NCBI RefSeq assembly: GCF_901709675.1
Contig: NC_051093.1
Coordinates: forward strand, 6,097,053-6,161,052
Direction: 5' to 3'
Length of the DNA: 64,000 nucleotides
Source: Syngnathus acus
Lineage: Eukaryota > Chordata > Actinopteri > Syngnathiformes > Syngnathidae
Each line of letters starts with the position of its first letter. The stretch's first letter is position 1. Made by a program: the position numbers and the translations under genes. Positions 1-12,900 of this stretch are shown here, in pieces. The notes beneath the pieces are model-generated. The model did not search any database. It saw only the letters and a program-made list of their open reading frames with translations, and had not been told where the DNA came from.

Positions 1-1723
1 TTTTGCTAAAGGAGGCCCAGCTCTGATGTAGATAGAATCTTCATTGAGGTTAAATTTGAAATCTTTTGAGAGGATGGCATGGAAGTAAATAGTGAGTCTG
101 TTTTGAGGAGAAAAACATACTACTGTTATTACCATGGCAAATATTCTCAACCGAAACCCATCTGAGTGAGACAAACCGTGCGTCGGTTGGTTGAGTTGGA
201 ATGGTGGCATGTTGGGAATGATAGTTTGCATTAGACCTTTGGACCCCCATGTCTTCCGTTGCATTGTGTGGGTCTACGCTGGAGCCTCTGTCTTGAGCAA
301 GCACCTGCGAGCATATGAATGTTCTTCAAGGAACACAACGCGTTGTCTGATCAGAGCTGCTCATTTGCATCAAGCGTTACCTTGGATGGTGTTTGAGGTT
401 GGGGTCCAAAGATCATTGTCTGTTCTACAGTGCCAGGCTGCTTCACTTTCGGTTCCTTCTCACGTGCGCTTTCCTGAGCCACGTTGGCGTTCTGGTCACA
501 CACGGCTTGACCGTTCTCTCTCTTTGACTCGCTTTTTTTGGTCTCTTCAGTATTTGTGTTGCCGGCCTCGGAAGTCTCGCCTGCACCCGAGTTAGCATCG
601 AAACTTGTGCTGTCATCAGAGTGCTGAGTCGTACCTGAATCTTGAACTGATTTTTGTGCATTGCTCTCATCTTTATCTTCTTCGCCATACGGACCTGAAG
701 TGACTTCAGACTGACTGTTTTCAGTCTGCGCATCATTATTGTTGGTATTGTCAGCAAAGGAACCAGACTGGTCCTCTCTTGAGGAGGACTGATCTGCTGC
801 CTTTTTCTTCCGGGCTTTCTTTTTTGACTACAAACAGAAAAGTGAAACATTTTATAATTAAGAAATGAATTAATAATATTAATTCATCAATTAATTACAA
901 TATAATAATCAATTTGATCATTAATTTCAACATATGAAGGTGGCATAGAAGGGCACTGGTTAGCACGTCCGCCTCACAGTTCAGAAGTTGCAAAGTTTTA
1001 GTTAACTTTATAAGAGATGATGCACTTAGTTTTTTAAATTTAAGCAAGGCGATGTCGACAATTTGGACTTTGAAACAAATTATTCTGAATGTATACATTC
1101 AAAACTAAGCATTTTCATTTGTAAGGACATATTTCTTATGTCAACTGAATGTGCAGATGTAGCCAATGCTGATATTTAGTAAGAAGAAAAGTGAAATGTT
1201 ACCTTTTTGTTCGAATCTTTGTTGTCTGCAGAATGGTTGTGTTTTGCTGTTGTATCGGTCGCAGCGTCCAAATCTGGTACCAAGGAGGCTGGTTCATTTC
1301 CTTTTAATATTAAAGCAAATTAAATTTCAACACATGGAGTAAGCAAAGCAACAAAACAACAAAACAGGATTTTTTCTTAAATACAAAACCAATACATAAC
1401 TTTGAAAATAGAAATAATTTTCTATGTGGTGAATGCAGCAGACACAAATACTATTTAAAAAAAAAAAAAAAAAGACAACTATTTTAGAATCATAATTTTG
1501 GCAATTTCAAACAATTTTGCCTTTAGTACGTATAGGACTTTATTTTTAGTGAATGAATATCCATCCAAAAGGTATATTGACAAGTTTTTGCATATGCTGT
1601 CTGAAAAGCAAAATATCCTTCACCTTGGTTGTTGGGAGGCTGGACTGACAAATTGAAGCCACACTCGCTGCAGAACTTGTGTTTCTTCTTCAAAGCATTA
1701 AAGCCACACTTGGTACACTTCAT
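1..1723 (-). CDS. rnf213: RNF213-type E3 ubiquitin ligase, N-terminal exons (partial, continues off the left edge)
   Basis: RNF213 is a very large cytosolic AAA+ ATPase/RING-type ubiquitin ligase in antimicrobial defence, lipid-droplet biology and vascular disease. Only the N-terminus (about 270 residues) is here. Coding exons, 5' to 3' on the minus strand: 1723-1624 (ATG at 1723), 1300-1203, 827-381, 304-237 (or 304-177), 97-1. Phases agree through all junctions. The protein opens with a zinc ribbon (C3, C6, C18, C21; motifs CTKC and FCSECG), like the FCSQCG start of human RNF213. A Lys-rich tract (KKKARKKK) and a long acidic Ser/Asn/Glu-rich disordered linker follow. The last exon reads LTIYFHAILSKDFKFN, matching the start of the CBM20-like region of human RNF213 (VTVFFHAIISLHFPFN). 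Least certain is the fourth exon's donor: 237 (AAAG|GTCTAA) and 177 (CG|GTTTGT) both keep frame. The AAA+ and RING parts lie outside the window. Confidence 0.8.
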
Positions 1724-1800
1724 CTTCACACTTTTCTGGAGTGGGTGACAAAAAATGAATAGTATCATATGTCAATATTCTATTCTAAGGCTGAAAATAT

Positions 1801-2160
1801 CTAACCATCCATCCATTTTCGGAACCGCTTAGTCCCCACAGGGGTCGCGGGCGTGCTGGAGCCTATCCCAGCCGTCAACGGGCAGTAGGCGGGGGACACC
1901 CTGAACCGGTTGCCAGCCAATCGCAGGGCACACAGAGACAAACAACCATTTGCACTCGCACTCGCACCTAGGGACGCGCCCAATCAGCCTACCAAGCATG
2001 TTTTTGGGATGTGGGAGGAAACCGGAGTGCCCGGAGAAAACCCACGCAGGCCGGGGAGAACATGCAAACGCCACACAGGGAGGGCCGGAGGTGGAATCGA
2101 ACCCGCACCCTCCTAACTGTGAGGCGGACGTGCTACCCAGTGCGCCGCCGAGCCGCAATA
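1801..2160 (+). repeat. Common teleost interspersed repeat, copy A
   Basis: About 350 bp starting near CATCCATTTTCGGAACCGC and ending near GCGCCGCCGAGCCGC. It shares long, nearly identical blocks with the copy at 47583-47946 (the CAGGGCACACAGAGACAAAC block, the GGGAGGAAACCGGAGTGCCC block and the GAACCCGCACCCTCCTAACTGTGAGGCGGACGTGCTA region). Copy A lacks about 15 bp in the middle that copy B has. The short frames inside it are repeat shadows, not genes. It sits in rnf213 intron 1. I recognise the sequence from many fish genomes but do not assign a Repbase name. Confidence 0.85.
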
Positions 2161-2382
2161 TCTAACCACTTCAAATAATTTTAATTAAGTTATTACTGTA
2201 AATATGAGCGTTTTCACTCAATAACTTCAAGATCCTGTGAACCAATTACATTAAAATAGATTGCTGAGGCCAATTTAAATGTGCATGTCAGTAATCCATT
2301 TTTCATTTTGATGAACTACATAAAAATACGTCATACTGAGGCATATTCAAAATTTCTATCTTTTTTTTTTTTTTTTTTTTTT

Positions 2383-2542
2383 CCGGATATGGTTACAGCT
2401 ATCGCGCTGCGAGGCCTTGACTCACTTTACCGTTAAGCCTATCTTTAAAAAAAAAAAAAGAAAAAAAAAAGAAAAAAAACCCGGATATGTTTACAGCGAG
2501 AACGCTAAAAATCCTTGGCTCACTTTTACCGTCAAGCCTAAC
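2383..2542 (+). repeat. Diverged tandem duplication of a ~62-bp unit with poly-T/poly-A
   Basis: Two related units, 2383-2443 and 2481-2542, both begin CCGGATATG-TTACAGC and end in ACCGT(T/C)AAGCCTA. They are separated by an A-rich stretch of about 37 bp (2444-2480) and preceded by a T run (2361-2382). They lie within the inferred first intron of rnf213. Confidence 0.7.
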
Positions 2543-2905
2543 ATACGGGCACAAGTACAATTCAGTAGTGGGTGGCTTGACTTCCTGAAAATGAAAAGTC
2601 ATTTGGAATAGACGAAACGAAAGTAATTGAGAGACGTTGGAAATAATGGACTGAGCCGGTTTACTTAAATTTGACATTGTGACCAAAATTTCTAACGGTG
2701 ACATCACACGAAAACATTCATCAAAAGGCGAAAGGAAAATCTTTATTTTTTAATTTTACAATGTCACAAAAAAATGGACGCTTCCGTTTCAAGTTTAGTC
2801 GCGTACTCGTTTTTAAAAACATCGTGATGGAGCTACACAAACATGACCTAAATAGACATTAAGGACAACAGTTTTGAGTGTTATTTAGTCGAAAATAGCG
2901 CTTAC

Positions 2906-2955
2906 CTCTCTCGGGAAAGAAACGTCCTACCCACTCCGTTCATAGCAGTGGACTG
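2906..2955 (-). other. rnf213: Putative rnf213 non-coding first exon (5' UTR)
   Basis: On the minus strand a strong splice donor (AGAGAG|GTAAGCG, boundary at 2906/2905) lies about 25-50 nt downstream of where a TATA box at 2979-2988 would place the start site. There is no usable ATG before the donor, and the next exon supplies the ATG at 1723 after an acceptor at 1736-1737 (exon start 1735). The 5' end of this exon is inferred from TATA spacing only. Confidence 0.55.
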
Positions 2956-2978
2956 AAAAGAGTGAGGGGGGCGGGGGG

Positions 2979-3024
2979 ATATTTATACTCTATTTTTCTT
3001 GGTTTCACTTTCATGTTCCCTGAA
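2979..3024 (-). promoter_or_regulatory. Interferon-type core promoter of rnf213 (TATA + ISRE + GAS-like)
   Basis: Reading the minus strand, a TATA element (GTATAAATAT, 2979-2988) is preceded by GAAAGTGAAACC (3001-3012), a close match to the ISRE consensus GAAANNGAAACT. Immediately upstream is TTCAGGGAA (3016-3024), a TTCNNNGAA STAT-type palindrome. All three are within 46 bp and directly upstream of the inferred rnf213 first exon. RNF213 is known to be interferon-inducible in mammals, so the arrangement fits STAT1/IRF control. Actual induction is inferred. Confidence 0.65.
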
Positions 3025-3227
3025 ACCACCATAGGGGATTTTATAATAAATGCTAACGATTGTATGTATTGAGTTATTTATTGATTTGACATTTTTGTTA
3101 AAATATATTGAAATACACAGCAATAGCAACAAGGAGCCAGAGAATTACAATGACACAAATATTGCTTCACACAAATAAATAAATGAATAAATAAATAAAT
3201 AATCTCACTGGAACCTTAATATAATAA

Positions 3228-3492
3228 TTTTTGCTTTGGTTTTTGCTGAGACTGGAAGGTTGTGGGTTCAAACCCCGGCCGGGTCATACCAAAGACTATA
3301 AAAATGGGACCCATTGCCTCCCTGCTTGGCACTCAGTATTAAGGGTTGGAATTGGGGGGGTTAGATCACCAAATGATTTCCGGGCGCGGCTCCGCTGCAG
3401 CTCACTGCTCCCTTCAGGGATGGGTTAAATGCAGAGATAGATTTCACCACACCCAGATGTGTGTGTGTGACAATCATTGGGTCTTTACCTTT
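3228..3492 (+). mobile_element. tRNA-derived SINE-like element
   Basis: About 265 bp containing a Pol III B-box-like motif (GGTTCAAACC, 3265-3274), then a non-tRNA body with blocks familiar from fish SINEs (CCGGGTCATACCAAAGACTA, ATTTCACCACACCCAGATG, GTGTGTGTGACAATCATTGG). The A box is weak, so the 5' boundary is approximate. It is intergenic, upstream of the rnf213 promoter. Confidence 0.65.
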
Positions 3493-6400
3493 TTACTTTT
3501 GCGTTAAGAATTAAAAAAGTGTTCATTCCCTTCTGCAATATTCAGCCGATATGTTCTACATATATCTGCTTGTAGTGTTCAATGATGCATTTTCTAATCC
3601 CACAAAACCAGACATCTCCTAACACATGTCGAAAATTAAGGGTAGGCATAAATATCGATTGATCAATGCAACAAGTATGCACGACGCTGCTCCTGCTAAA
3701 TACGTAGACTGTGCTTGCTGGAATTCAGTAAACTAGCATTAGCATCCCTCACGGTAGCCAGTCGGGATGCTTATGCTAGCAGGCTAACGTTTTTGGCAAT
3801 TGGGTAAAAATACCTTGGAACGTGTATTTTTTTTCTTCTTCTAATGTATTATTATTGGCAGTATTTACCTCCAAACGTGATTTGAATCGACGTTTCTTAA
3901 GTGACAGTAAAGTGAAAGTCGAACTGGACTCTGGGTTTTGTAGTATTTGCTGTGCGGGTGTTTTAATGTTGAGTAAGCAGAACTAAGAGCGTGTGCCATC
4001 GAGTGGTCCTACACGGGGATGGTGAAAATGTAAAAATAATTAGATGTAAACGTTTTATTCTTCACTTCTCTGATGACGCCGATGTGAGTTAAATGAAAAT
4101 GTGGATTTTTATATTCTCTGTTTTGATTTGACCTAAATTCATCAAGTCATATTACAAATTACCACTAGAGGGAGATGTAGGAGAATGTAAAATGAAGTCA
4201 CAAGCCACAAGTAGAAAATATTGCAATAAACTTTATTTTATTCTTTTTCTTGAAGTTATTATGCTTGGTTCTTACCTTTCCAATAGGGGTTTTATTCGGC
4301 ATTTTTGTTTTTATCTGCAAAGGGTAAATCAGCATTCACAGTCAGTTTCCATATGTTTTCAAACAAAACATTTCTTTTAAAGATTCTTTCACAAATGATA
4401 AAGTTTTGTTTGATATATGTTTAAAAAATATAAAAGATAAATAATACCATTCCATTTATGTCTATTTCATATTAATTTAATATATATGAAATATTCTGCA
4501 TTTAAGTTTGTCACATTCTACTATGTAACTGTAATTGTAAGGAACATAAACGATAAAGTCATTTATGGAGGAAAGACCCTCATCTTGCATTCTTTCCCAT
4601 GCTTTCCTATCCTTGTGTCAATATAGCTGACAATTCATCTATTGATACAGTAGTAGAATTAAAAAAAATAATAAAATAGGAAGGCAAAATAATACCATCT
4701 GCCACATAACAAAAGAGTTTGTTATAACAAAAGCGACAGTAGAGGAAAACATCATAGGAGTTTAAAAAGATATTGAACAAATAAAAACAATTTAGGAGTA
4801 TATTTTATTTATGATTGGAATATTGTAGATAAACTACATTACATTATTTTTTTCTTGCAGGTTGGGGTAGTATACACAATTTCCCCTAATTAATAAAAGT
4901 AAAGAAAAACAAATAACAATGATCAATGATCTTAAATAGTGTATACATGGCTTCTGTTACTGTGTGTTACTTTTCTTGATGAATTATCTTCTCTGCATGA
5001 TTGCTAACAACTTGAAAAAAATGTCATAAGAACTCAGTAACAAGTTGCCAATGTTAAACAAAAAAACAGCAAATAATCAAATGACACTGATTGACAACAT
5101 TGTCAAACATTAACCATTAAACACATTAAAATTGTACAACCTGTGAAGAAGTTTGTGAATAAAAAAATGAACAAGTAGTCAAATGGCCAGCCCATAAACT
5201 CCATTGTGAACCTGAAATTGATTAGAACATCAAAGTTTTATTGCAGCTTTGTGAAGTATAGGTCCCCAGTGTACAGAAACCGCAAGATGCCAATTTTCAC
5301 ATTCAGTAATTCACATAATTAGCATGTGGAGTGACAAATAAATTCACTTAATAATGCCATATCAAAACCATGTCGTACTTTTGAAATTTATGCTATCTAA
5401 CCAGTTGACCTCAGGGTTAAGTAATTCAAAGTGTGATGATTTGAATAATGTGTCTGTTTGCATCATGGAGTGGCAAAGGTGTTCATTTGAAAATATCTGA
5501 GTTCAAACATTCTTGCTACTAATGGTGCTTTCATCAGTTTTACATACTTGCTATAGAAATATAAGTCATCGCATTTTAGCCCAGAAAGTAATTCATTTGA
5601 TTTCAGCTCTCTTCTTTTGAATAGACATCATGTTTGCTGAAGAAAACCCCAGATATCCGAGATCAGGTGTCAAACTCAAGGCCTGGGGGCCAGATACGGC
5701 CCGCCACATCATTTTATGTGGCCTACAAAGACAAATTGTGCATCGACTACTAAAATTACAGATTGTCTTTATTTTAAAAAAAATAGAGATATTGCTAACA
5801 TTTTTTTATTACCATTCATTTTTTAAAATAAATAGTTTTTACTAGTCTTGCGTCCCGTGACAAAAATGAGTTTGACACTCCTGTCCTCGATGAAAGTAGT
5901 AGTGTATGGTAGCGGTGCTCAGTCCATTTATTGTGCAATGAAGAGTCACCAACGGTAATTTTTTTCCACTGCAGTCTTGGTCAGTTGCATTGCTCGATGT
6001 CCGCTAGGCCATCGCTGAGGTGGCGATTTCAGGGACTGGGACTACATGACTAAAGGTACCCACTTAAAAACGCTCTTAGCTAAGAAGTAATTTGGGTGTC
6101 TGATTTGAAGGGCCTGTCTTGTATGGTAATATATAAATATATATATTTTTTTATGTTAACTACATTTGTTTTGAGTAAACAATATTGCCAAAACCTTAAG
6201 AAGAAAACATCAATGTGTAAACACAGTGGGTTGATCAAAATGAAATAACACAAACAAAATATAGTCTGTGGAAATACAGTCTAAATATGCAGCAATGGAC
6301 TTGATGATAAGAAATACATTTAGAACATGTCCGGAAAATGAAAGAAAGAAACAAAAAAAAAAAAAGCAACATTAACTACAATAAACAAAGTATATTTATA

Positions 6401-9400
6401 ATAATTTATGACATAATAATTATGATAATTAGAGGAAATTGAGGGACTCAAGCAGGGAGGCAGCCAAATGAAAAAGAAAAATAAAACTGTTGCACATTGA
6501 CTGTTGGTTATTACGGTAGCAAAAATAGAATTTCTATCGTATTTGCAAGACGAACCCGCCATTCATTCATTCATTGGTTGTCATACTATTAGTATGCATA
6601 GAGCTAATCAGAATGGCTTGCAGAGCTCATGCAAAAAATATTCATGCTTATAAACCATGTTAAAGAAATATTCAGTTGACATTTTGTCTTCTGACTAGTT
6701 CATGAAAGCCCCGGCTTGAATACTACTTTCTTGGCTTTAGTTTCTCAACACAATTCCCCTGAGGTGTGGAGTGTTTGACGATGAGAATTTTATTTTAAAC
6801 GTCACATATTTTCAGGAATTTATTGCCGTGGATGTTCTCATCCAAGAACATGATCTTGGTCAAACACAAAATAGCGTTGATGGATCATGATGTACATTTG
6901 CATTGAGATGAAATGATTTATTTTATTTTTTTTTTATTTTTTTTACAAAAAGTAAAAACTTGAGTCCATTTCATGTTTTGATATCTTTTTTCAGTATTGT
7001 TTTCGCTTAGACTCATGCCATGCAATTCAGCTGAAAAGGCGCAGTAGGTCAATATTGTAAAATTTTTGCAAAAAGAGTGAGACGGAGAATATCTATACAA
7101 GACAACACCTCTTTTTTAAGCAGATGTCACTTTTTTTATTTTATTTTTTCATTTATCTACATGTCTTTGGGTTAATTTAATCACTTGTATAGCATGAGAT
7201 GTCTGTCTATTAATTGTGATACAATTCAAGTCCCAGGTTGTCCTCTGAAAAGTTACGATGATATGAACTAACTGTAGCTGATGTTTCTGATATGTGTGAA
7301 TCGAAATCCTCCTGCAGACTTTGTTCCTGCCATCTTACCTTGCATAGTACTTTGAATGCTAAAGTGGACATCTCAAGGAAATAATAAATTCACCATCCCC
7401 TAATACATTGCAACTCATGTTGCATCTCTTATATACATGTAGTCCAACGCCTTGTCAAAGTGGTTTGAAAAGGAATAGAACTACCCTTAACTCATGCAAA
7501 TAATAAGAAACAGTATGTCAAATTCAATGTCAAGTCACATGATGAAAGTCTCTGTGTCAGATCTGACCGTCGCATGAAAAAGAAGTTTAAAGTGACAGAA
7601 GAATTTGCTACATAATGTAAATACAAGTATAAAAACAAAGAAAGAAATTGGGATTTCTTTTTTTTTTTGTAAGGACAGTCTCTTGGATGGGGTAATGTTC
7701 TTCATGCAGAAGAGCAGACATTCTAACATTCATGGAAGAAGCTGGATTGAAGTTATTCCCCCCCCCCATTGCATTCATGCATATTTACTGCATGTCTTTG
7801 CATAAATCTGATAAGCGCATGGCTTTCAGAATAGCTTTTTTTTTTTTTTTAAGAAAGAGAAGCACAGAAGTCAAGGGAAAAATCATAAGCTAAACATGTT
7901 AATGTTTCTCTTATCACAAGTCTCTCAAGCTCAATAGGAAAGTTGCTATACAAGACGTATGAAACGTAACCCCACCCCATCCTGCAAAAATAAACTTTCC
8001 CACCCCTGCCCAGCCCCATTACAGTACCTTAACTTGGTCTTTACTGACCAGTAGCATCATAGCATTTTGGCATGCATAATGTCAGCATGTCCAGCCTCTT
8101 CTTGCATTCAAAGAGATTTTTTTTCATGCTTTTGTTAGTGCATATGCATGTGCCAAAACATACTTTCACACTCACACACACAACTCGTAGTCGATATCTA
8201 ATCAGATCAAGACTAAAATCTTATCAAACACCCTCACGTTATTCTCATACCAGAATCCTTATTGCTTGCAATGGAAATCCATGCAGTTACCTACAATGCA
8301 CATTTTACATGTTATGTACAGAATCATGACATAAGTGGCACACATTGTGAAGAAATGGTGATGGGAGGTTGAAGTGTAGAAACTGGGGAAACTGGTCTTG
8401 ATGTGTGCCTGTGTGTGCACAGTGTCCATGCCAAATAAAGTGAATGAAATATTTGTCAGGGACCCCAAAAATAAATAAATACATAAATGAATAAAAAAAA
8501 TAAACAAATTAACAAATAAAATAAATAAATAAATAAATAATAAATACATTTCTCTGGAAAATGGAAACTGTTGCCTAATATTCACATGTAGTCCAATGAG
8601 CATAAAACCCTGCATGACCAAATACCATTTCAATCAGTCCATGTTAAAGCTGCCTTGAGTTGACTGAATCAGGGCCCAGTCACACTGACATAGTAATGCA
8701 GGTCAGCATTTGTGCAGGTACAAAATGTTAGCATGCACAGTACTTAGGCTATAGACGTTGAAGAACTTGCCACAATATTTCTGCACCTTTCATCAGAAAG
8801 TCCCATCTTGCCAGATATTTTTCACTTTTGTTTTCCTTTGCAGCATAATGGAGAATCAATCTATAGCTGCTATGCAAAAAAAAAAAAACAAGAGCCAGGG
8901 ACCTATCTCGTACAGTAAATTATGCTGAAAGAAACTGCAAGGTTGACTCTTAAAAGTTCAGAAATTTGCCTGATGAACACTTTGCTCTACATTTGTCTTA
9001 TTGGTGCACAATCAGGGGTGCATCAATCATGGGCAAGAAGGCTTTCCTAATGTCTTGCCCGACTTAAGCACTTAAGACCAATATTGATCCCCTTACCACT
9101 CCATCTTGCCGAGAATGAAAATAAGCAGATTTGATGAAGCATAACTCGTTTTCCTGTAAAAATGTAACTCTGTCTGGCAAGCTTCTAATTGGGTGTTCAG
9201 AACTCTCGATATAAAAATATAAATAAAATATTCACAGAAAAACTTTTTTGCGAGGATAAATTTTGTCACATAATATATTTTACATTATATTTATTAGCTT
9301 TAAATACTCATCAGCCTCAAATGGGGAGCAACATTTTAGTAATCGTTCGGTGGCTTCACACTGGATTCAAATGATCAGGATCATTATCAAGCTTCTACAG

Positions 9401-9914
9401 AATTTGCTGATGAGCTAATTAATCAGTCGGGATATGTTGAGGAGCGATTCTTCTAAAACAGCGGACAAAAAGATGTTGCGTACTGCAAAACAACGAATAC
9501 AACTTTGCAGTATCCCTTCGTCTTCTCAACAAATTTGTGCATCCGTGCAGAGGTAGATGCATGCGCACACACACAGACACACACATGAACACTAATCCAT
9601 GTGGTTGAGTCAGATGACAACCTCACAAATCCCGCAGTGCAGTCTCCTTTTGCTACTTTTGCATATTTGGATGTTGAATGCAGTCTCTTTTTTTTTCAAG
9701 TTCCTCCCCACGTGGCGTGTTGCTTTTGTCCATTGCTCCTTTACCATGGGCTGTCGCTCCAGTAGCCGTTAACAGTGCCTCCTACTGAATTGCCAAGACA
9801 AGAGATAGGATGGGGTAGGGTGGGAGTTCATGAGGGTTACAACAGGGAAAGAAAGAGAAGCCAAAAAGGGTGTAAACTCAAAATCTTGCCACTGACAGCC
9901 AAATCACACTGGAG
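3493..9914 (-). other. AT-rich stretch, probably long kcnc3 3' UTR plus intergenic DNA; no gene seen
   Basis: No frame here has coding character; the short frames are low-complexity. If the terminal exon at 9915-9982 is real, the kcnc3 3' UTR starts at 9914 and runs leftwards. AATAAA hexamers on the minus strand occur near 4232-4243, so the UTR could be several kb; this is inference. The stretch holds one hAT MITE (5664-5883), A/T-rich microsatellites (8469-8545), and nothing else I can assign. Confidence 0.4.
5664..5883 (+). mobile_element. hAT-type MITE, copy 1
   Basis: A 220-bp non-autonomous element with terminal inverted repeats CAGGTGTCAAACTC and GAGTTTGACACTCCTG. The flanks show an imperfect 8-bp target duplication (TCCGAGAT / TCCTCGAT). 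Its interior shares the CATCATTTTATGTGGCC and AAGACAAATTGTGCATC blocks with the other copies. It encodes nothing. Confidence 0.8.
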
Positions 9915-9982
9915 TCAGTGCAAAGTTGTATCGCTGTTGGTGGTGATGGGCGATGAGATGAAATTCTCGTATATGGGCTGAG
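9915..9982 (-). CDS. kcnc3: Candidate distal alternative terminal exon of kcnc3
   Basis: A good acceptor (CTCTGCAG|CT) starts at 9982, and 68 nt later comes a TGA ending at 9915. Joined to the GTTCGAAAAG|GTAGGG donor at 16021, phase 1 is kept and the tail reads ...[20 protein letters not shown]... and then stops. In human Kv3.3, as I recall, the residue after the homologous SIRK is also Ala at the start of the last exon. Without this splice the upstream exon reads on for 22 residues to a TAG before 15956. Support is splice signals, phase and position only. Confidence 0.55.
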
Positions 9983-12900
9983 CTGCAGAGTTAGTGCGCT
10001 TGTCACCTTAGAATAAATATTGACAAATTGCTATGTGAGAATATTTACATATTGTTTCAGCAAAAGTTTTTTTCACCCCCCTTTCCTTTTTTAAGACTTA
10101 ATGGAAAACTAAAACCCTAAAAAAAAAAACTTTTGCTTGCTTAATTATCCCCCAAAAAATTGAATCGACAAACTCGACATTTCCTGTTTTATCGCCGACT
10201 TACAAATCAAAGCAATTCGAATTCACTTATGAACAGTGCAGCTCAGTCTTCTACTGAGATGCCACACGAGGAGCATGTTGGGGGTGATGCAGCCATTTTG
10301 CTCCCCTTGGCATCCCATAGTTTTCAGTGATTGGCAAAATGTATGACTTGTGACGCACTAAAATAAAGACAACTGCCTTTCTGTAGGCATTATGATTTTC
10401 AGACGTCAAACCGGCAAACATTATAATCCCCACTATGTAAAGACGTATTGATAAATGAAGCTTTGTGCATTGAGAACAAAACATTGACATATTAATGACA
10501 GCAAATAGAAAAGAAAGAGGCTACAATGATTTGCATCCAAATAGAAATATGTGTGACTTCTGACATGAGAATTATTATGCTGTTGTTTGTATAGCGAAGT
10601 CAAATAAAGACAATGAGTAATTTGTATTTTCGGTTTATTGAACACCTTTAAGAGGTCTAAAAAGTGTCCAAACGAGTCTGGGAATTACTACGACGACCGA
10701 AGAGGATACAAATGAAAGAAGATTCAATTCTTTTTTTCTCAATCGTTCCAAATTCGTCACAACGGATTCCCAGGTTCAGGGTCTATCAAAAATGAAGACA
10801 ACTTTTATTTATTTGATATTGCGGGTACACAATGCAATTATTCTGAATCTCTTTACTCATCTTACCTAAACTAAGTGAGAACGAGAAATGTGCTGCGTGC
10901 ATTTAATAAAGTGACTTTCATTTCTCATCACGTAGAAGGTGCAGAAGTGCCACATTTTCTGAAATGCTTTTTACCTACAATTTCTATTTTCGATCTACTT
11001 GTATGCTATTATTTTTTTTTCCGTTATAAAGTAAAAACACATGCTAGAGTTTAGTGTGTGTTTTTTTGTTTTTGTTTGTGTGTGTATTAAGTGGTCTGTT
11101 TCACGTCTAAGGTCATTCCTCAACATTAACAAATACTGTATTTCATAAATGTTGGATAGCTATTCTTTCTATGCCACTGCTTTATTGTGAGGTACCGAAT
11201 AATTAGAGCCATGTTTTTTTTCCCATACAAGGAACCGTATTAGCATTAGGCTAATAAATCGAAAACAATGGGACATTTCAGTCCCGCTCTTGTCCAGCAA
11301 ATTTTTTTTTTGGGTGTCGTTCGCACAAGATTGAAAGTCTCTAACCTCAAGTTAAATTGAAAAACAGCATAAAGTGGTGCAAGTGCAGGTGCAATTGACA
11401 GAGGCAAGAAGTAGCACAAGTAAGCTAACCGAGCTATAAAGTATTAGCCTAAACTAACTTTGCCTCTGTCTTTGTTAGTCAGGCAGGTATGTTAGAGAAT
11501 TTGAAAATACACTTGCAAATCTACCTACCTATATTTTTTAATTCATTTTTTTATATTTTTACAATTGTATACGTGTCTTTGTTTTGCACAAGACTAAATG
11601 TGCTGTATTTTTTTTGGGTGGTGTGATATTTCCTTGTTAGCTTTACTGTACTACAAGATGGAGGGAATGGGGGAGTGGCATCGCCTCAGCCCGGGTGGCT
11701 CGAAAGGCTCAAAAGTGGAATTGGTGATAGGGGTGAGGCGCAAAGGAGCTCCCGTCATTCCAGAGATGTTATTTAGGCTGCGGGATTTCTCATAACCTGT
11801 GGCTACATAACCAGGTTAAAATACAACAAAAATATATATATATCGACCATAATGTGCATTCATGACAAAGTAGTAATGTAAGCAATGTGTGTTATGGAAT
11901 TGCAATGTCAATTTGAAAGTAAACAGATGTTAGATACATTGACAGCAGCACACAAGAGCAAATTGAAGCCATTTGTTTACGGACAAGCATTTGATAAGTT
12001 CAAAACAAAATCAGCCCAGATGAAAGGAAATAGAGGAGAAGACAGACAGGTAGACAGAGGGACAAACAGATGGACGGACAGACACAGGACAAAAACAGAA
12101 ACGTGGGTTACAAAAAAATCAGTTGCCACGATATCCCTTGAACACATTTTTTTTTTTTTTTTTTTTGTGGGGCACAACTGTGTCCAAGGGACAATACAAT
12201 TGCTTACAACAAATCTTGTAATGTTTTTGGAAATTCAATAGTATTTTTTTTTTCCTCCATTTTTAGTGTGCATTTCTCCTGGAGAACACACTATGGTGCT
12301 TCATTTAAGAACAACAACTGTGGCGAGCATTATATGCATGGGTAAGTCATCTGGAACTGAGCTCAAACAGAATTGGTTGAATATTTCGATTTCTAAATAT
12401 CGTGTTAAATTCCCTTTTATTTTATATGTCAATTTTTTCTCAGAAGAATAACAGTAAATTATTGTCAGGCGTTGTTTTTGCAATGCACCTACTATAATTT
12501 ATTTGAACAATATACAGGAGTACTATATTTGGACTTATATTATACATGGGATAACAGTGGTTGGTGTCGGCAATATTGATGCTGCAAAATTGGCAGAATT
12601 ACTCTGATTCATTAGAATCGGGTGTTGCCCGGTTCGTGTGGATCTCAATCCGAACAAGGAAGCAGGTGCTTGTTCGGTGGCAAATACAAGACTAGACACA
12701 AAAATGGGGATTTTAGATTATTGCTCCCCAAAACACAGAAAGTTGTCTCGTGTTTGGGATTGTCAACTGGTGGTCCGCGGCGGTACTGCAGGTGGCCTGC
12801 GGAATTGGAAATGGAAAATAATTGTAACATTTAAAAAATATATATATATATATATATATTATGTAGACTTGATTTATTTTCCAGCTAATTTTGTGAATTA

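Noticed and set aside
443-850. A 135-codon minus frame overlapping rnf213 exon 3
   Set aside because: It is the shadow frame; the frame in phase with the neighbouring exons gives the acidic linker followed by the conserved YFHAILS exon.
1801-2165. Several 60-110 codon frames in the repeat (also at 47581-47960)
   Set aside because: The same frames recur in both copies of the interspersed repeat; they are repeat shadows.
3231-3428. A functional tRNA gene
   Set aside because: Only a B box is recognisable and no cloverleaf can be folded; the body is SINE sequence.
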